In this document: piece by piece, positions 27,371-35,294 of the stretch
Layout of the letters: each line of letters begins with the position of its first letter
Numbering within the stretch: position 1 is the stretch's first letter
From: CAIUGU01 sp963819685
GTDB taxonomy: Bacteria > Pseudomonadota > Gammaproteobacteria > Steroidobacterales > Steroidobacteraceae
Length of the DNA stretch: 64,000 nucleotides
Assembly: GCA_963819685.1 (NCBI GenBank)
Contig: CAWFXI010000003.1
Coordinates: 124,001-188,000, forward strand
Direction: 5' to 3'
Translations under genes and position numbers: made by a program
The notes under the pieces: model-generated
Seen by the model: the letters and a program-made list of their open reading frames with translations, nothing else
Databases searched by the model: none
Told to the model about the DNA's origin: nothing

Positions 27371-28153
27371 ATGAAGATTCAGAAGCGATTGGTGGCGCTG
27401 ACTGGCGCCTGCCTGTTGGTTGCCCTGCAGACTGTGCATGCGGCGGGTCCGGCTGATTCCGCTGCCATCAAGGCGGCGATTGCCAGCACCGAGCGACTGC
27501 CGTCGGACGCGGCAGAAGACGCGTGGCGTCAGTCTGCCGCGATACTTGAGTTTCTGGGCGCGCGTCCTGGAATGAAGGTCGTAGATGTGGGCTCCGGTGG
27601 CGGCTACTTCACCGAACTGTTGTCCCGCGTGGTGGGGCCCAAGGGTTCCGTGACGGCCCAGAATCCCGCCGGCTTCGTCACGCGCTTGTCCGCCAAACTG
27701 GAGGAGCGCTATGGCAAGAATCGGCTGCCTAACGTAGTCCGGCTCGAGGGCGATCCGATGGCATTGCCGGCGGCGACCTTCGACGCAGCCCTCATCGTGA
27801 ACTGGTATCACGAGCAGTATGGATCACGCGCTCAGACAGTCGGTGCGTCGACACCGCCGGCATCCGGCCCGGCGGCCTTCGCAGGTGAGGTATTCAAGTC
27901 GCTGAAGAGCGGCGGGGTGGTCGTTGTGCAGGATCACGCTGCCGATGCGGGGGGCTCACCGAACGAAGTGGCCTCCACGCTGCATAGAGTCGATCCTGAG
28001 GTCGTCAGGAAGGACTTTGTCGCGGCGGGTTTCACCTTCGACGGCGAGAGCAAGGCGCTGCGCAATGCGGACGACAATCATGCCGTTCGTGTATTCGAGG
28101 AAGGCATGCTGCACAAGACGGATCGCTTCATCCTGCGATTCCGCAAGCCCTGA
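27371..28153 (+). CDS. exported class I SAM-methyltransferase-like protein, copy 2
   Basis: 260 residues with a cleavable signal peptide (LTGACLLVALQTVHAAG) instead of a lipobox. It is a tandem paralogue of the gene at 26509: both share ASTERLxxDA, GGYxTELLSRVVG, VVVVQDHxA, HRxDPEVVxxxFxAAGFTFDGES and RFxxRFRKP. The glycine loop here is VVDVGSGGGYFTELL, closer to a canonical SAM site than the FFAGGG of copy 1. Substrate and reaction are unknown. It probably acts in the periplasm if the signal peptide is used. Confidence 0.85.
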   Translation: MKIQKRLVALTGACLLVALQTVHAAGPADSAAIKAAIASTERLPSDAAEDAWRQSAAILEFLGARPGMKVVDVGSGGGYFTELLSRVVGPKGSVTAQNPAGFVTRLSAKLEERYGKNRLPNVVRLEGDPMALPAATFDAALIVNWYHEQYGSRAQTVGASTPPASGPAAFAGEVFKSLKSGGVVVVQDHAADAGGSPNEVASTLHRVDPEVVRKDFVAAGFTFDGESKALRNADDNHAVRVFEEGMLHKTDRFILRFRKP

Positions 28154-28268
28154 GCAGTCTCCTGCCCTGATTTGTCGGCGCGGGGCAACAGGTCGTTGCT
28201 TCGCGCCTTCCCCGCAGCGCTTGATGCCGTAGAATCGGGTTCCGGGACCCAGAACCTCAGATTGCCCT

Positions 28269-29640
28269 ATGGCTGCCAAACGCGCCCTCATCGTCGACGA
28301 TTCGCGGTCCGCGCGCGTCATCCTGAGCCGCATGCTGGAAAGCTATGGCTTGCAGGTGGACGCCGCCGAGGCTGCAGAACAGGCCTTCGAGTTCCTGGAG
28401 CACAACCAGCCCGACGTGATCTTCATGGACCATCTGATGCCCGGCATGGATGGCTTTCAGGCGGTGCAGGCTCTGAAGGCGAATCCGGCCACCGCGATGA
28501 TTCCGGTCATGATGTACACGTCGCAGGAAGGCGATCTGTATGTCGGCCAGGCGCGGGCGCTGGGCGCAGTGGGCGTTCTGCCGAAAACGGTGAAGCATAC
28601 CGACGTTTCGCGCGTGCTCTATCAGCTCAACCTGCTGCACGATCGCCGCGAAGACCGGCCGGCGGTTTTTGACGCTGTTTCGCGCCCTGCCGACCATTCC
28701 CAGGTTGTCGAGGTCGATTCTGCCCGCGCCGAACAGTTCGAACCCGCACCGACAAGCACTGCACTGGAAGCGGCGCTGAAGCCGTTGCTCGCGGGTGCAT
28801 TCAAGGAACAGCAGATCGAATTGCGCCGCTTCATGCTCGCGAGTTTCGAGGCATTCGTCAGACGCGTCAGTGCAGACATCCGGTCAGCGGCGGTCCCGCA
28901 GCCGGAATCTTCCGATCCGGCGACTCAGCTCGCTGCGTCGACAGCGCCGCAGGATTCCACGCGCTGGCCCTGGCTCATGGCGGGTATCGCGGTCACCGCC
29001 CTGCTGCCGACCGTCATTCTCGGCGCGTTCTACCTGAGGATCATGGACACCACGCGCAGTCTGACCGATGCCAATACCCGTCTGGCGCAGCTGGTGGCTG
29101 AACAGCAGGCACAGATCAATACGCTGCGCGATGCACCCCCCACGGCAGACGCGCTCGCTGAGCGCACTGCCGCCGGAGCAGACGCGGCCGTTGAAACTGA
29201 CCTGGTCGGCTATGGCGAAGCGCCACTGGCCGGCGCGCGTGTTGAAAAGCTGCGGGCTCTGCTCGGTCGCCTGAAAGCGAATGCGTTCAAGGGGACGGTA
29301 CGGGTAGAGAGCTTCGTTGGTGATTTCTGCCTCGCGGGCAATGCGCTTGAGGGGTTTTCACTGGCGGCGGACGACCTGCCGGCAAGGCGTTGCGATGTCA
29401 CTGGCAATCCCTTCGAGGACGGATTGACGGGCAGCCAGCGTCAGTCCTTGCCGTTTGCGAACCTGGCTGCCTCCACTACCCAGGAGACCGGCGGCGACAT
29501 TCGTGTTGAAACGATTGCGGCGGGTCGTCGCCCCAGTGTGGCGTATCCAGCCATGGCGGACGGCTCTGACGGCGGGTGAATGGAACCGTGCGGCCACGCG
29601 CAACAATCGCGTCGAATTCACGATCGAGCCGGCGGGATGA
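28269..29640 (+). CDS. response-regulator receiver domain fused to a membrane-anchored C-terminal domain; one indel near the end
   Basis: Residues 1-120 are a CheY-like receiver: DDSRSAR acidic pocket, FMDHLMPGMDG with the phospho-acceptor Asp, MMYTS, and the LPKTVKH lysine. A helical linker, one transmembrane segment (WLMAGIAVTALLPTVILGAFYL), a short coiled coil and a periplasmic domain of unknown type follow. As given the frame stops at 29579, but removing one G from GGG 29522-29524 continues it as VVAPVWRIQPWR...RVEFTIEPAG to TGA 29640. That stop overlaps the ATG of the next gene in the usual ATGA way, which supports the longer form. There is no DNA-binding or enzymatic output domain. A receiver controlling a periplasmic domain through a membrane helix would be unusual. 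Confidence 0.8.
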
Positions 29641-30623
29641 GCGCGGCCGGCTTCAACCCGCCCCTCTGGCTGCGCAATCACCACCTGCAATCGATTCTGC
29701 CCACCAGCCGGCTGCGTCGGCCGTGGGTCATTCCTCGTGCGCGAGCGCTGCTCGCAAGTTCAAGACCTGCGATTCTTGACTGCGGCGCCGGCGTCAGACT
29801 GTCAGGCTTTCATTCTCGCCAGGAGAGCGCGCTTCGGCCGGAGGCAAGGGCGCTGGTCGTACTGCTGCACGGCTGGGAAGGAAGTGCCCAGTCACTCTAT
29901 GTGCTGGGGCTCGGCGGCCACCTGTTTGAGATGGGCTTCGACATCTTCCGCCTGAACTTTCGCGATCACGGCGGCAGTCACGCCCTGAATCCCGGATTGT
30001 TCCACTCCTGCCGCATTGATGAAGTCGTAGGAGCTGTGGCTCGTCTCCAGGACCTCTATCCAGAGCGCCAGCTGATCGTCGGCGGCTTCTCACTGGGCGG
30101 CAACTTTGCCCTGCGGGTTGCTGCCCGCGCGCCAGCTGCAGGTATTCAGCTGTATCGAGCCTTTGCCGTGTGCCCGGTGCTGAGTCCTCACAGCACGCTG
30201 GACGTGCTCGAGCACGGTTCTTTCATCTACCGGCAGTACTTCATCCAGAAGTGGAAGCGCTCGCTGCTCGAGAAGCAGCGATGCTTCCCCGATCTTTACG
30301 ATCTCAAGGGCATCCTTGCCATGAATACGATCACCGCGATGACCGACAGCATGGTGCGTCATTACAGCGAGTTTCCGGATCTCGACGCTTATCTCACCGG
30401 CTACGCCATTGTCGACGGCGCACTTGCTGATCTCACGGTACCCAGTCATGTGGTGATCGCCGAGGACGATCCGATCATTCCAGTGCGCGATGCCGGGCGG
30501 CTGGCGCGTACTCCGTTCCTGTCAGTCACCACCTCCCGGTACGGTGGGCACTGCGGTTTTCTGAACCGCTTCGGGCGCGAGAGCTGGGTCAACGGGTGGG
30601 TGACGCAGATACTGAGGGGATAG
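29637..30623 (+). CDS. YheT-family alpha/beta hydrolase
   Basis: 328 residues from ATG 29637, overlapping the previous stop by four bases. The opening FNPPLWLRNHHLQSILPT is the conserved N-terminus of the YheT/ABHD family. The triad is visible: the nucleophile in GGFSLGGN, Asp in AEDDPIIP and His in GGHCGF. VVLLHGWEGS supplies the oxyanion segment and FRLNFRDHG the following strand. Family members are predicted esterases or lipases of unknown substrate. Coupling to the receiver protein upstream suggests joint expression but no known functional link. Confidence 0.9.
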   Translation: MSAAGFNPPLWLRNHHLQSILPTSRLRRPWVIPRARALLASSRPAILDCGAGVRLSGFHSRQESALRPEARALVVLLHGWEGSAQSLYVLGLGGHLFEMGFDIFRLNFRDHGGSHALNPGLFHSCRIDEVVGAVARLQDLYPERQLIVGGFSLGGNFALRVAARAPAAGIQLYRAFAVCPVLSPHSTLDVLEHGSFIYRQYFIQKWKRSLLEKQRCFPDLYDLKGILAMNTITAMTDSMVRHYSEFPDLDAYLTGYAIVDGALADLTVPSHVVIAEDDPIIPVRDAGRLARTPFLSVTTSRYGGHCGFLNRFGRESWVNGWVTQILRG

Positions 30624-30644
30624 GGGTAGGGACAGGGGATAGTC
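30614..30644. repeat. GGGGATA heptamer array
   Basis: The run GAGGGGATAGGGGTAGGGAC followed by AGGGGATAG begins within the last codons of the hydrolase and extends past its stop. It matches the complement of the CCCCTAT array at 24170-24207. The DNA that follows (30650-30707) has short CCTAAAG-type repeats on the way to the convergent FAH gene. Confidence 0.6.
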
Positions 30645-30707
30645 AGGAAAAATTCTGACTAAAGCCTAAAGCCAAAATCCCAAGAAAAAGCGTCTCTTCC
30701 CTGTAGC

Positions 30708-31595
30708 CTAAGGCTCGCTCCACTGCACGATCTTCTGCCGCTGCACGCCAAGGCCTTCGACGCCGAGGGTGACCACGTCGCCGGGTTGCAGGTACAGCGG
30801 TGGTTTGCGGCCCAGCCCGACACCCGATGGTGTGCCAGTGAAAATGACATCGCCGGGCTCGAGCGTCATGAACTGACTCAGGTAGCTGACCAGGAAGTGC
30901 GGAGTGAACACCATTTCCCTGGTACTCGATCTCTGCCGGTCCTCGCCGTTGACGGCGAGCCAGAGTTCGAGATTCGCTGCGTCTATTGTGCTGCCGGCGA
31001 GAACGTAGGGGCCGAGTGGTGCGAAGGTGTCTGCGCTTTTACCCTTGACCCACTGACCGCCGCGGCGTGTCTGGAAATCGCGCTCGGAGACATCATGTCC
31101 GGTCGCATATCCCGCAATGTGTCCAGGTGCCTGTTCTGCCGTGATGTACTGTGCGCGTTTGCCGATGACGATGACGAGTTCCACTTCATGGTCGAGGGCA
31201 ACGGAGTCCTTCGGGCGGATGACATCGTCGTCTGGGCCGCTCAGCGACGTGATCGCCTTCATGAACACGACCGGTTCCTTCGGTACTTCCTGCCTGGTCT
31301 CGGCCGCGTGGTCGCGATAGTTGAGCCCGATGGCAATGATCTTGCCAATGCCCTTGATCGGTACTCCCAAACGAGGAGTGCCCGCTACGGCATGCAAAGC
31401 CGTGGGATCCATGGCAGCCAGCCGCGCAATCGACTCCTTTGACAGCACCTCAGGCGTGATGTCATCGAGGATCCCCGAGAGATCTCGAATGATGCCATCG
31501 GCATCCAGCAGTCCTGGCCGCTCCTGGCCCTTGGGCCCGTAGCGCAGCAGCTTGATCCCCGCTCCCGGTTTTTTCGATTCTTTTTCGTTGGCCAT
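30708..31595 (-). CDS. fumarylacetoacetate hydrolase (FAH) family protein
   Basis: 295 residues. The C-terminal FAH fold begins near residue 85 (IIAIGLNYRDHAAE). It carries the metal-binding acidic residues in LDHEVELVIVIGK (the E-x-E pattern) and a D in GYATGHDVSERDFQ, plus the closing GDVIFTGTPSGVG motif. Such enzymes hydrolyse or decarboxylate acylpyruvates or ureidoglycolate-like substrates using Mg2+/Mn2+. The exact substrate cannot be read from sequence. It is last in the glycerophosphodiester operon, starting only 8 bases after the FGGY kinase stop. Confidence 0.9.
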   Translation of the reverse strand: MANEKESKKPGAGIKLLRYGPKGQERPGLLDADGIIRDLSGILDDITPEVLSKESIARLAAMDPTALHAVAGTPRLGVPIKGIGKIIAIGLNYRDHAAETRQEVPKEPVVFMKAITSLSGPDDDVIRPKDSVALDHEVELVIVIGKRAQYITAEQAPGHIAGYATGHDVSERDFQTRRGGQWVKGKSADTFAPLGPYVLAGSTIDAANLELWLAVNGEDRQRSSTREMVFTPHFLVSYLSQFMTLEPGDVIFTGTPSGVGLGRKPPLYLQPGDVVTLGVEGLGVQRQKIVQWSEP

Positions 31596-31603
31596 GCTTC
31601 AAC

Positions 31604-33130
31604 TCATTGAGGTGAACGTTTACTTTCCTGCATTGCATTCTGCCATCGGGAATGTCGTTTCTGCAGCGATGGATTTCGCGTGGGAGCGAATCGTGCGAAT
31701 TCCGCGGCGGGCGACCAGGTTGCAGGCATGCCGGCCACAAGAAAGGCAAGGCCGGTTGCGGTTGCCTCGCGCAGGCTGGAGCGCTCGACGACGAGTCCCG
31801 TGAGGTCCGCGACAATGGCGCACAGATAGTCCGATTGCGCCAGACCGCCACCGGCCATGATGCGCGTGAGCCGCGTTTCGAGCGCGCGCATTTCAGTCAC
31901 ATTCGCTGCGATCAGGAACGCGATGCTTTCAACGACTGCAGTCACCTTTGCCAGATCGTCAGCGGACCCCTTGTCCAGAAACCGTGATTCCAGGTGCGGC
32001 ATCCAGAAGGGCGAGCCTACGCCCGACACGCCATTCAGGAACACAGGCACCGAAAGTTCCGCGACCATTTCGCGTGTGAGTGAATGGGCGGCACGATGAT
32101 CGTCGAGACCCGTCTGGTTATCCAGCCAGTCGAGTGCGCTGCCTGCACCATTGACGGTTCCTTCAAGTGAGTAACGCGCTCCGTCTTCATCCCAACTGAG
32201 GACGCTTCGCAGCAGCGGAGTCGCCTCGTCATGCGGCCCAGTCACGAGGCACTGCAGAAAAGCGCCGGTTCCGAGGTTCAGATAGAGCGTGTTGCCATCC
32301 GGCAATCCATGGGCAAACGGGACGGCTGACTGATCGCCCGTGCAGACAACGAGCGGTACACGGTGCTCCGGCAATGAGAGCGTTCCATAGGCATGGCGGG
32401 TAGGGACCGACTGCGGCAACAGCGCCGCCGGAATTTCGGCGAGTCCGGTAAGGAGGGGCGACCAATTGCCGAGAGTGATATCCCACAGCAGGGTGCGCGA
32501 GGCGTTGGCTGCGTCGATCACCGGCGGCTGACCGGGAAAGAGCTGCAACAGCAGCCAGCTTGCCAGGGGACCCATCATCAGCTGGCCGCGGGCAGCTGCT
32601 TCGCGGACGGTGGCGATTTCATCCATGCACCACTTGAGCTTGCTCGCCCCGTAGTGGGGGGACAGCGGTAATCCAGTGATGCGACGAACCTCCACTTCCC
32701 GTGGCTGCCACGATTTGAGCCACTGTGAATTGCGCCGGTCCTGCCATGACAGGACTGGTGACAGTTCAAGGTGACTGCGCTTGTCCCAGCAAACGATGCT
32801 GGAGCGTTGCGTGGCCAGGCCAGCTGCAGCGATGCGGCTTGCGTCATTTCCGAGGGACTGACAGACATCCGCGATTGCAGTCTGGATGGATTCGAGAATC
32901 TCGGGCGCTCGGTGCTCGACCCGATCGGACCCGGTGCGGTACGTGCTCACCGGGGCAAACGCTTCTGCGATTTCGCGGCCAGTGCTATCGAATACGATCG
33001 CCCGGCTGGCGTGGCCTCCCTGGTCTATCGCCAGCAGCAGGGGCGGCTCGTCGCCGCCAGCCAGCTGTCCGAGTTCACCGGACAGCCCGCGCAGTTCGCC
33101 AATCAGCCAGTTGAGTTCGTCGCGCTGCAT
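31604..33130 (-). CDS. FGGY-family carbohydrate kinase (glycerol kinase-like)
   Basis: About 508 residues from ATG 33130. The frame is open to 33208, but the extra N-terminus (LTPEARSPKPTPP) is encoded by the heptamer-like spacer common in this DNA. The actin-like ATPase halves are recognisable: LLLAIDQGGHASRAIVFD (phosphate-1), QDRRNSQW, and the C-terminal IMAGGGLAQSDYLCAIVADL adenosine motif. The neighbouring glpD-like and GDPD genes make glycerol or a related polyol the likely substrate, but the sequence is divergent from classical GlpK. Confidence 0.85.
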   Translation of the reverse strand: MQRDELNWLIGELRGLSGELGQLAGGDEPPLLLAIDQGGHASRAIVFDSTGREIAEAFAPVSTYRTGSDRVEHRAPEILESIQTAIADVCQSLGNDASRIAAAGLATQRSSIVCWDKRSHLELSPVLSWQDRRNSQWLKSWQPREVEVRRITGLPLSPHYGASKLKWCMDEIATVREAAARGQLMMGPLASWLLLQLFPGQPPVIDAANASRTLLWDITLGNWSPLLTGLAEIPAALLPQSVPTRHAYGTLSLPEHRVPLVVCTGDQSAVPFAHGLPDGNTLYLNLGTGAFLQCLVTGPHDEATPLLRSVLSWDEDGARYSLEGTVNGAGSALDWLDNQTGLDDHRAAHSLTREMVAELSVPVFLNGVSGVGSPFWMPHLESRFLDKGSADDLAKVTAVVESIAFLIAANVTEMRALETRLTRIMAGGGLAQSDYLCAIVADLTGLVVERSSLREATATGLAFLVAGMPATWSPAAEFARFAPTRNPSLQKRHSRWQNAMQESKRSPQ

Positions 33131-33238
33131 GGTTTTGTTTGGGGGCGTCGGCTTTGGGCTACGGGCTTCTGGCGTCAGAGCAAGCGATGTTGCCACACTG
33201 TCTTTCATCTGGAGGAGCCGAAGCCGGAAGCCGGATTT

Positions 33239-34417
33239 CTACTCCGGCTTCAGCGTGAGTTCTCGCGTATCGGCACGCGCTTCGGCAGCAGGCAAACTTG
33301 CACGGACTCTCTTGAGCACCTGTTCGGCGGCGGCGCGCCACCCCGTCAATTTGCCGCCATAGATCGTGAGCACGCGTGGCCGGTCAAAGCGATCCACATC
33401 CAGCAACGTTTCCCGCGACCTGCCAAATGCTTTTGTCCTGGCTGCGGGCAGCACCCGGAGCCCGGCGAAACTCTCCAGTATCTTGGCTGACTGCTCTCCA
33501 CGGTATCTGGGGAAGTAGCGGCGGATGATCGCCAGCAGATAGGAAATTTCTCCGGGTAACGGGCGCACGTCATCCGGATTACCGCGATACGGTGTTTCTG
33601 TCGTACCCACGAGCGTAGCTCCCCGCCACGGCATTACGAAAACGGCACGGCCGTCAAGCGGGCTCTCGACGTAATAGACACCGCGCTCGATCGGCCCTGG
33701 CACGGCGATATGTGTACCTTGCACGAGTTCTACTGCGGCAGCTCGCTGAGCGGGAGTCACACGTTCCAGTACCCGGGTCGCCCAGGGCCCCGCGGCATTG
33801 ATCAGCACGCGGGCGGAGCAGCTACATGTTCGGCCACCGGTTTCATACGTGATCCGGACATCGTTGGGCGCCAGCTCCGCCGCCACAAAGTCGGCGGGGA
33901 CGGCGACTTCGGCACCGAGACTCTGTGCCGATCCAAGTACCGCGCGAGTAAGCGCTGCATCGTCAGTCTGACCATCGTGGTAGACCAGCACGGATTCCAG
34001 ATCGTTTGTGTCCAGGCCGTCGAGCCGGTCCCATTCGCTTCTGGGAACGCTGCCAAATGAAGTTCCAGGTCCAAAGCCCCCGAGCAGCGCGTAGAGAGAG
34101 AGGCCGATGCGCAACTGCCAGGGTCGCCTGCGCGTCGTGCGATAGATCGGCAAATAGAAGGGCACGAGGTGCACCAGTTCCGGTGCATTGCGCAGCAGCA
34201 GCGTGCGCTCGAGCAGACTTTCCCGTACCAGGTTGTACTGTCCCGACTCCAGATACCGCAGGCCGCCGTGGATCAGCTTGCTCGATCGGCTGGAAGTGCC
34301 GTGGCCCGGCGCGCGTTTTTCCAGGACGAGCACCGAATGGCCGGCCGCTGCCGCCGCCTGGGCAACTCCGGCTCCATGAATGCCTGCACCCACGATGACC
34401 ACGTCGTACTGGATCAT
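33239..34417 (-). CDS. glpD: FAD-dependent glycerol-3-phosphate dehydrogenase (GlpD-like)
   Basis: 392 residues. The N-terminal dinucleotide-binding motif is DVVIVGAGIHGAGVAQAAAA, followed by the GlpD hallmark GTSSRSSKLIHGGLRYLE; VGTTETPYRGNPDDVRP and AGLRVLPAA follow later. It lacks the extra C-terminal domain of long GlpD (~500 residues), so it is a short form. It would oxidise sn-glycerol-3-phosphate to dihydroxyacetone phosphate and feed electrons to quinone at the inner membrane. Its start overlaps the GDPD stop by four bases, and the FGGY kinase follows. Confidence 0.9.
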   Translation of the reverse strand: MIQYDVVIVGAGIHGAGVAQAAAAAGHSVLVLEKRAPGHGTSSRSSKLIHGGLRYLESGQYNLVRESLLERTLLLRNAPELVHLVPFYLPIYRTTRRRPWQLRIGLSLYALLGGFGPGTSFGSVPRSEWDRLDGLDTNDLESVLVYHDGQTDDAALTRAVLGSAQSLGAEVAVPADFVAAELAPNDVRITYETGGRTCSCSARVLINAAGPWATRVLERVTPAQRAAAVELVQGTHIAVPGPIERGVYYVESPLDGRAVFVMPWRGATLVGTTETPYRGNPDDVRPLPGEISYLLAIIRRYFPRYRGEQSAKILESFAGLRVLPAARTKAFGRSRETLLDVDRFDRPRVLTIYGGKLTGWRAAAEQVLKRVRASLPAAEARADTRELTLKPE

Positions 34418-35181
34418 GTTGCGGCCAGTTCACGCAGCTCGCGTTGCAATATTCGGACTGCCATCGTTTCGACCATGTGCACGCCGCGGGCTGCCAGCTC
34501 GAGTGCCAACTGGGCTGACGTGACTTCATAGACGACCCACTGCCAGGGTCCCCGCCACAGCCGACCTGTCGAAGCACGCAGCAATTCCTGATCGCAGAAC
34601 AGGTACTCAGGGGCCACGGCCTCGCATTTGATCGAAGTCAGTGTGGAGACTTCCGGGAGTACCCAGCCGATGGGAAAGTTCGCCTGGTTGCGCGCGAGAT
34701 GCACGGCCGCAAGGTCAAACGAAATCAGCACGCATTGCCGGGCAGCGGGCTTCAGCGCTTCCACAACACGGGTGACCATCGACTCATGACCAAACGCCCG
34801 CAGACTCGAGCGCTTCAGCTCGACAAAGGCCGTGGCGTTGGGGAACTCCGCAAGCAGCTCGACGACCTCCTCGAGACGGGGAATGCGTGCCTCCGGATGA
34901 CGATCACCGAGGCGTGCAGTTTCGCTGACCCTGACACTCTTGAGCTCGCGCCAGGTCATCTCCAGTGCGTTTCGGTCCAGCCCCGCCGTTCTCGTGAGAT
35001 TGGCATCGTGCAGCAGCACAGGCACGTGATCCGCCGTCAGTTGCACGTCGAATTCGATATGGGTCAGTCCAAGCTCGAGAGCCGATCTCAAGGCGGGCAG
35101 CGTATTCTCCGGGAACTCGGCAGCATTGCCTCGATGGGCGACCAGTTGCGGAACAGGTGTTGCAGAGGTCGGAGATGGCAT
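34414..35181 (-). CDS. glycerophosphodiester phosphodiesterase
   Basis: 255 residues with the GDPD signature: VAHRGNAAEFPENTLPAL (catalytic His and Glu-Asn), THIEFDVQLTADHVPVLLHD (metal-binding Glu/Asp and second His) and FVELKRSS. The enzyme hydrolyses glycerophosphodiesters from phospholipid breakdown to an alcohol and glycerol-3-phosphate, exactly the substrate of the next gene. No signal peptide, so cytoplasmic (UgpQ-like). First gene of the four-gene operon; its promoter lies in 35182-35294, shared with the divergent dehydrogenase. Confidence 0.92.
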   Translation of the reverse strand: MPSPTSATPVPQLVAHRGNAAEFPENTLPALRSALELGLTHIEFDVQLTADHVPVLLHDANLTRTAGLDRNALEMTWRELKSVRVSETARLGDRHPEARIPRLEEVVELLAEFPNATAFVELKRSSLRAFGHESMVTRVVEALKPAARQCVLISFDLAAVHLARNQANFPIGWVLPEVSTLTSIKCEAVAPEYLFCDQELLRASTGRLWRGPWQWVVYEVTSAQLALELAARGVHMVETMAVRILQRELRELAAT

Positions 35182-35294
35182 GCGCAGCGATTGTACCTAC
35201 GGAAGCACTGCGGCGTCGGCCCTGCACGACACTTGCCTCGGGCCGTGAGCAGTGTCAGCTTGTAAACCAACCTGCAGTGAACTCTGAGGCGCCA

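Noticed and set aside
33131..33208. N-terminal extension of the FGGY kinase
   Set aside because: The encoded segment is a proline-rich translation of heptamer-like spacer DNA; ATG 33130 is a better start.
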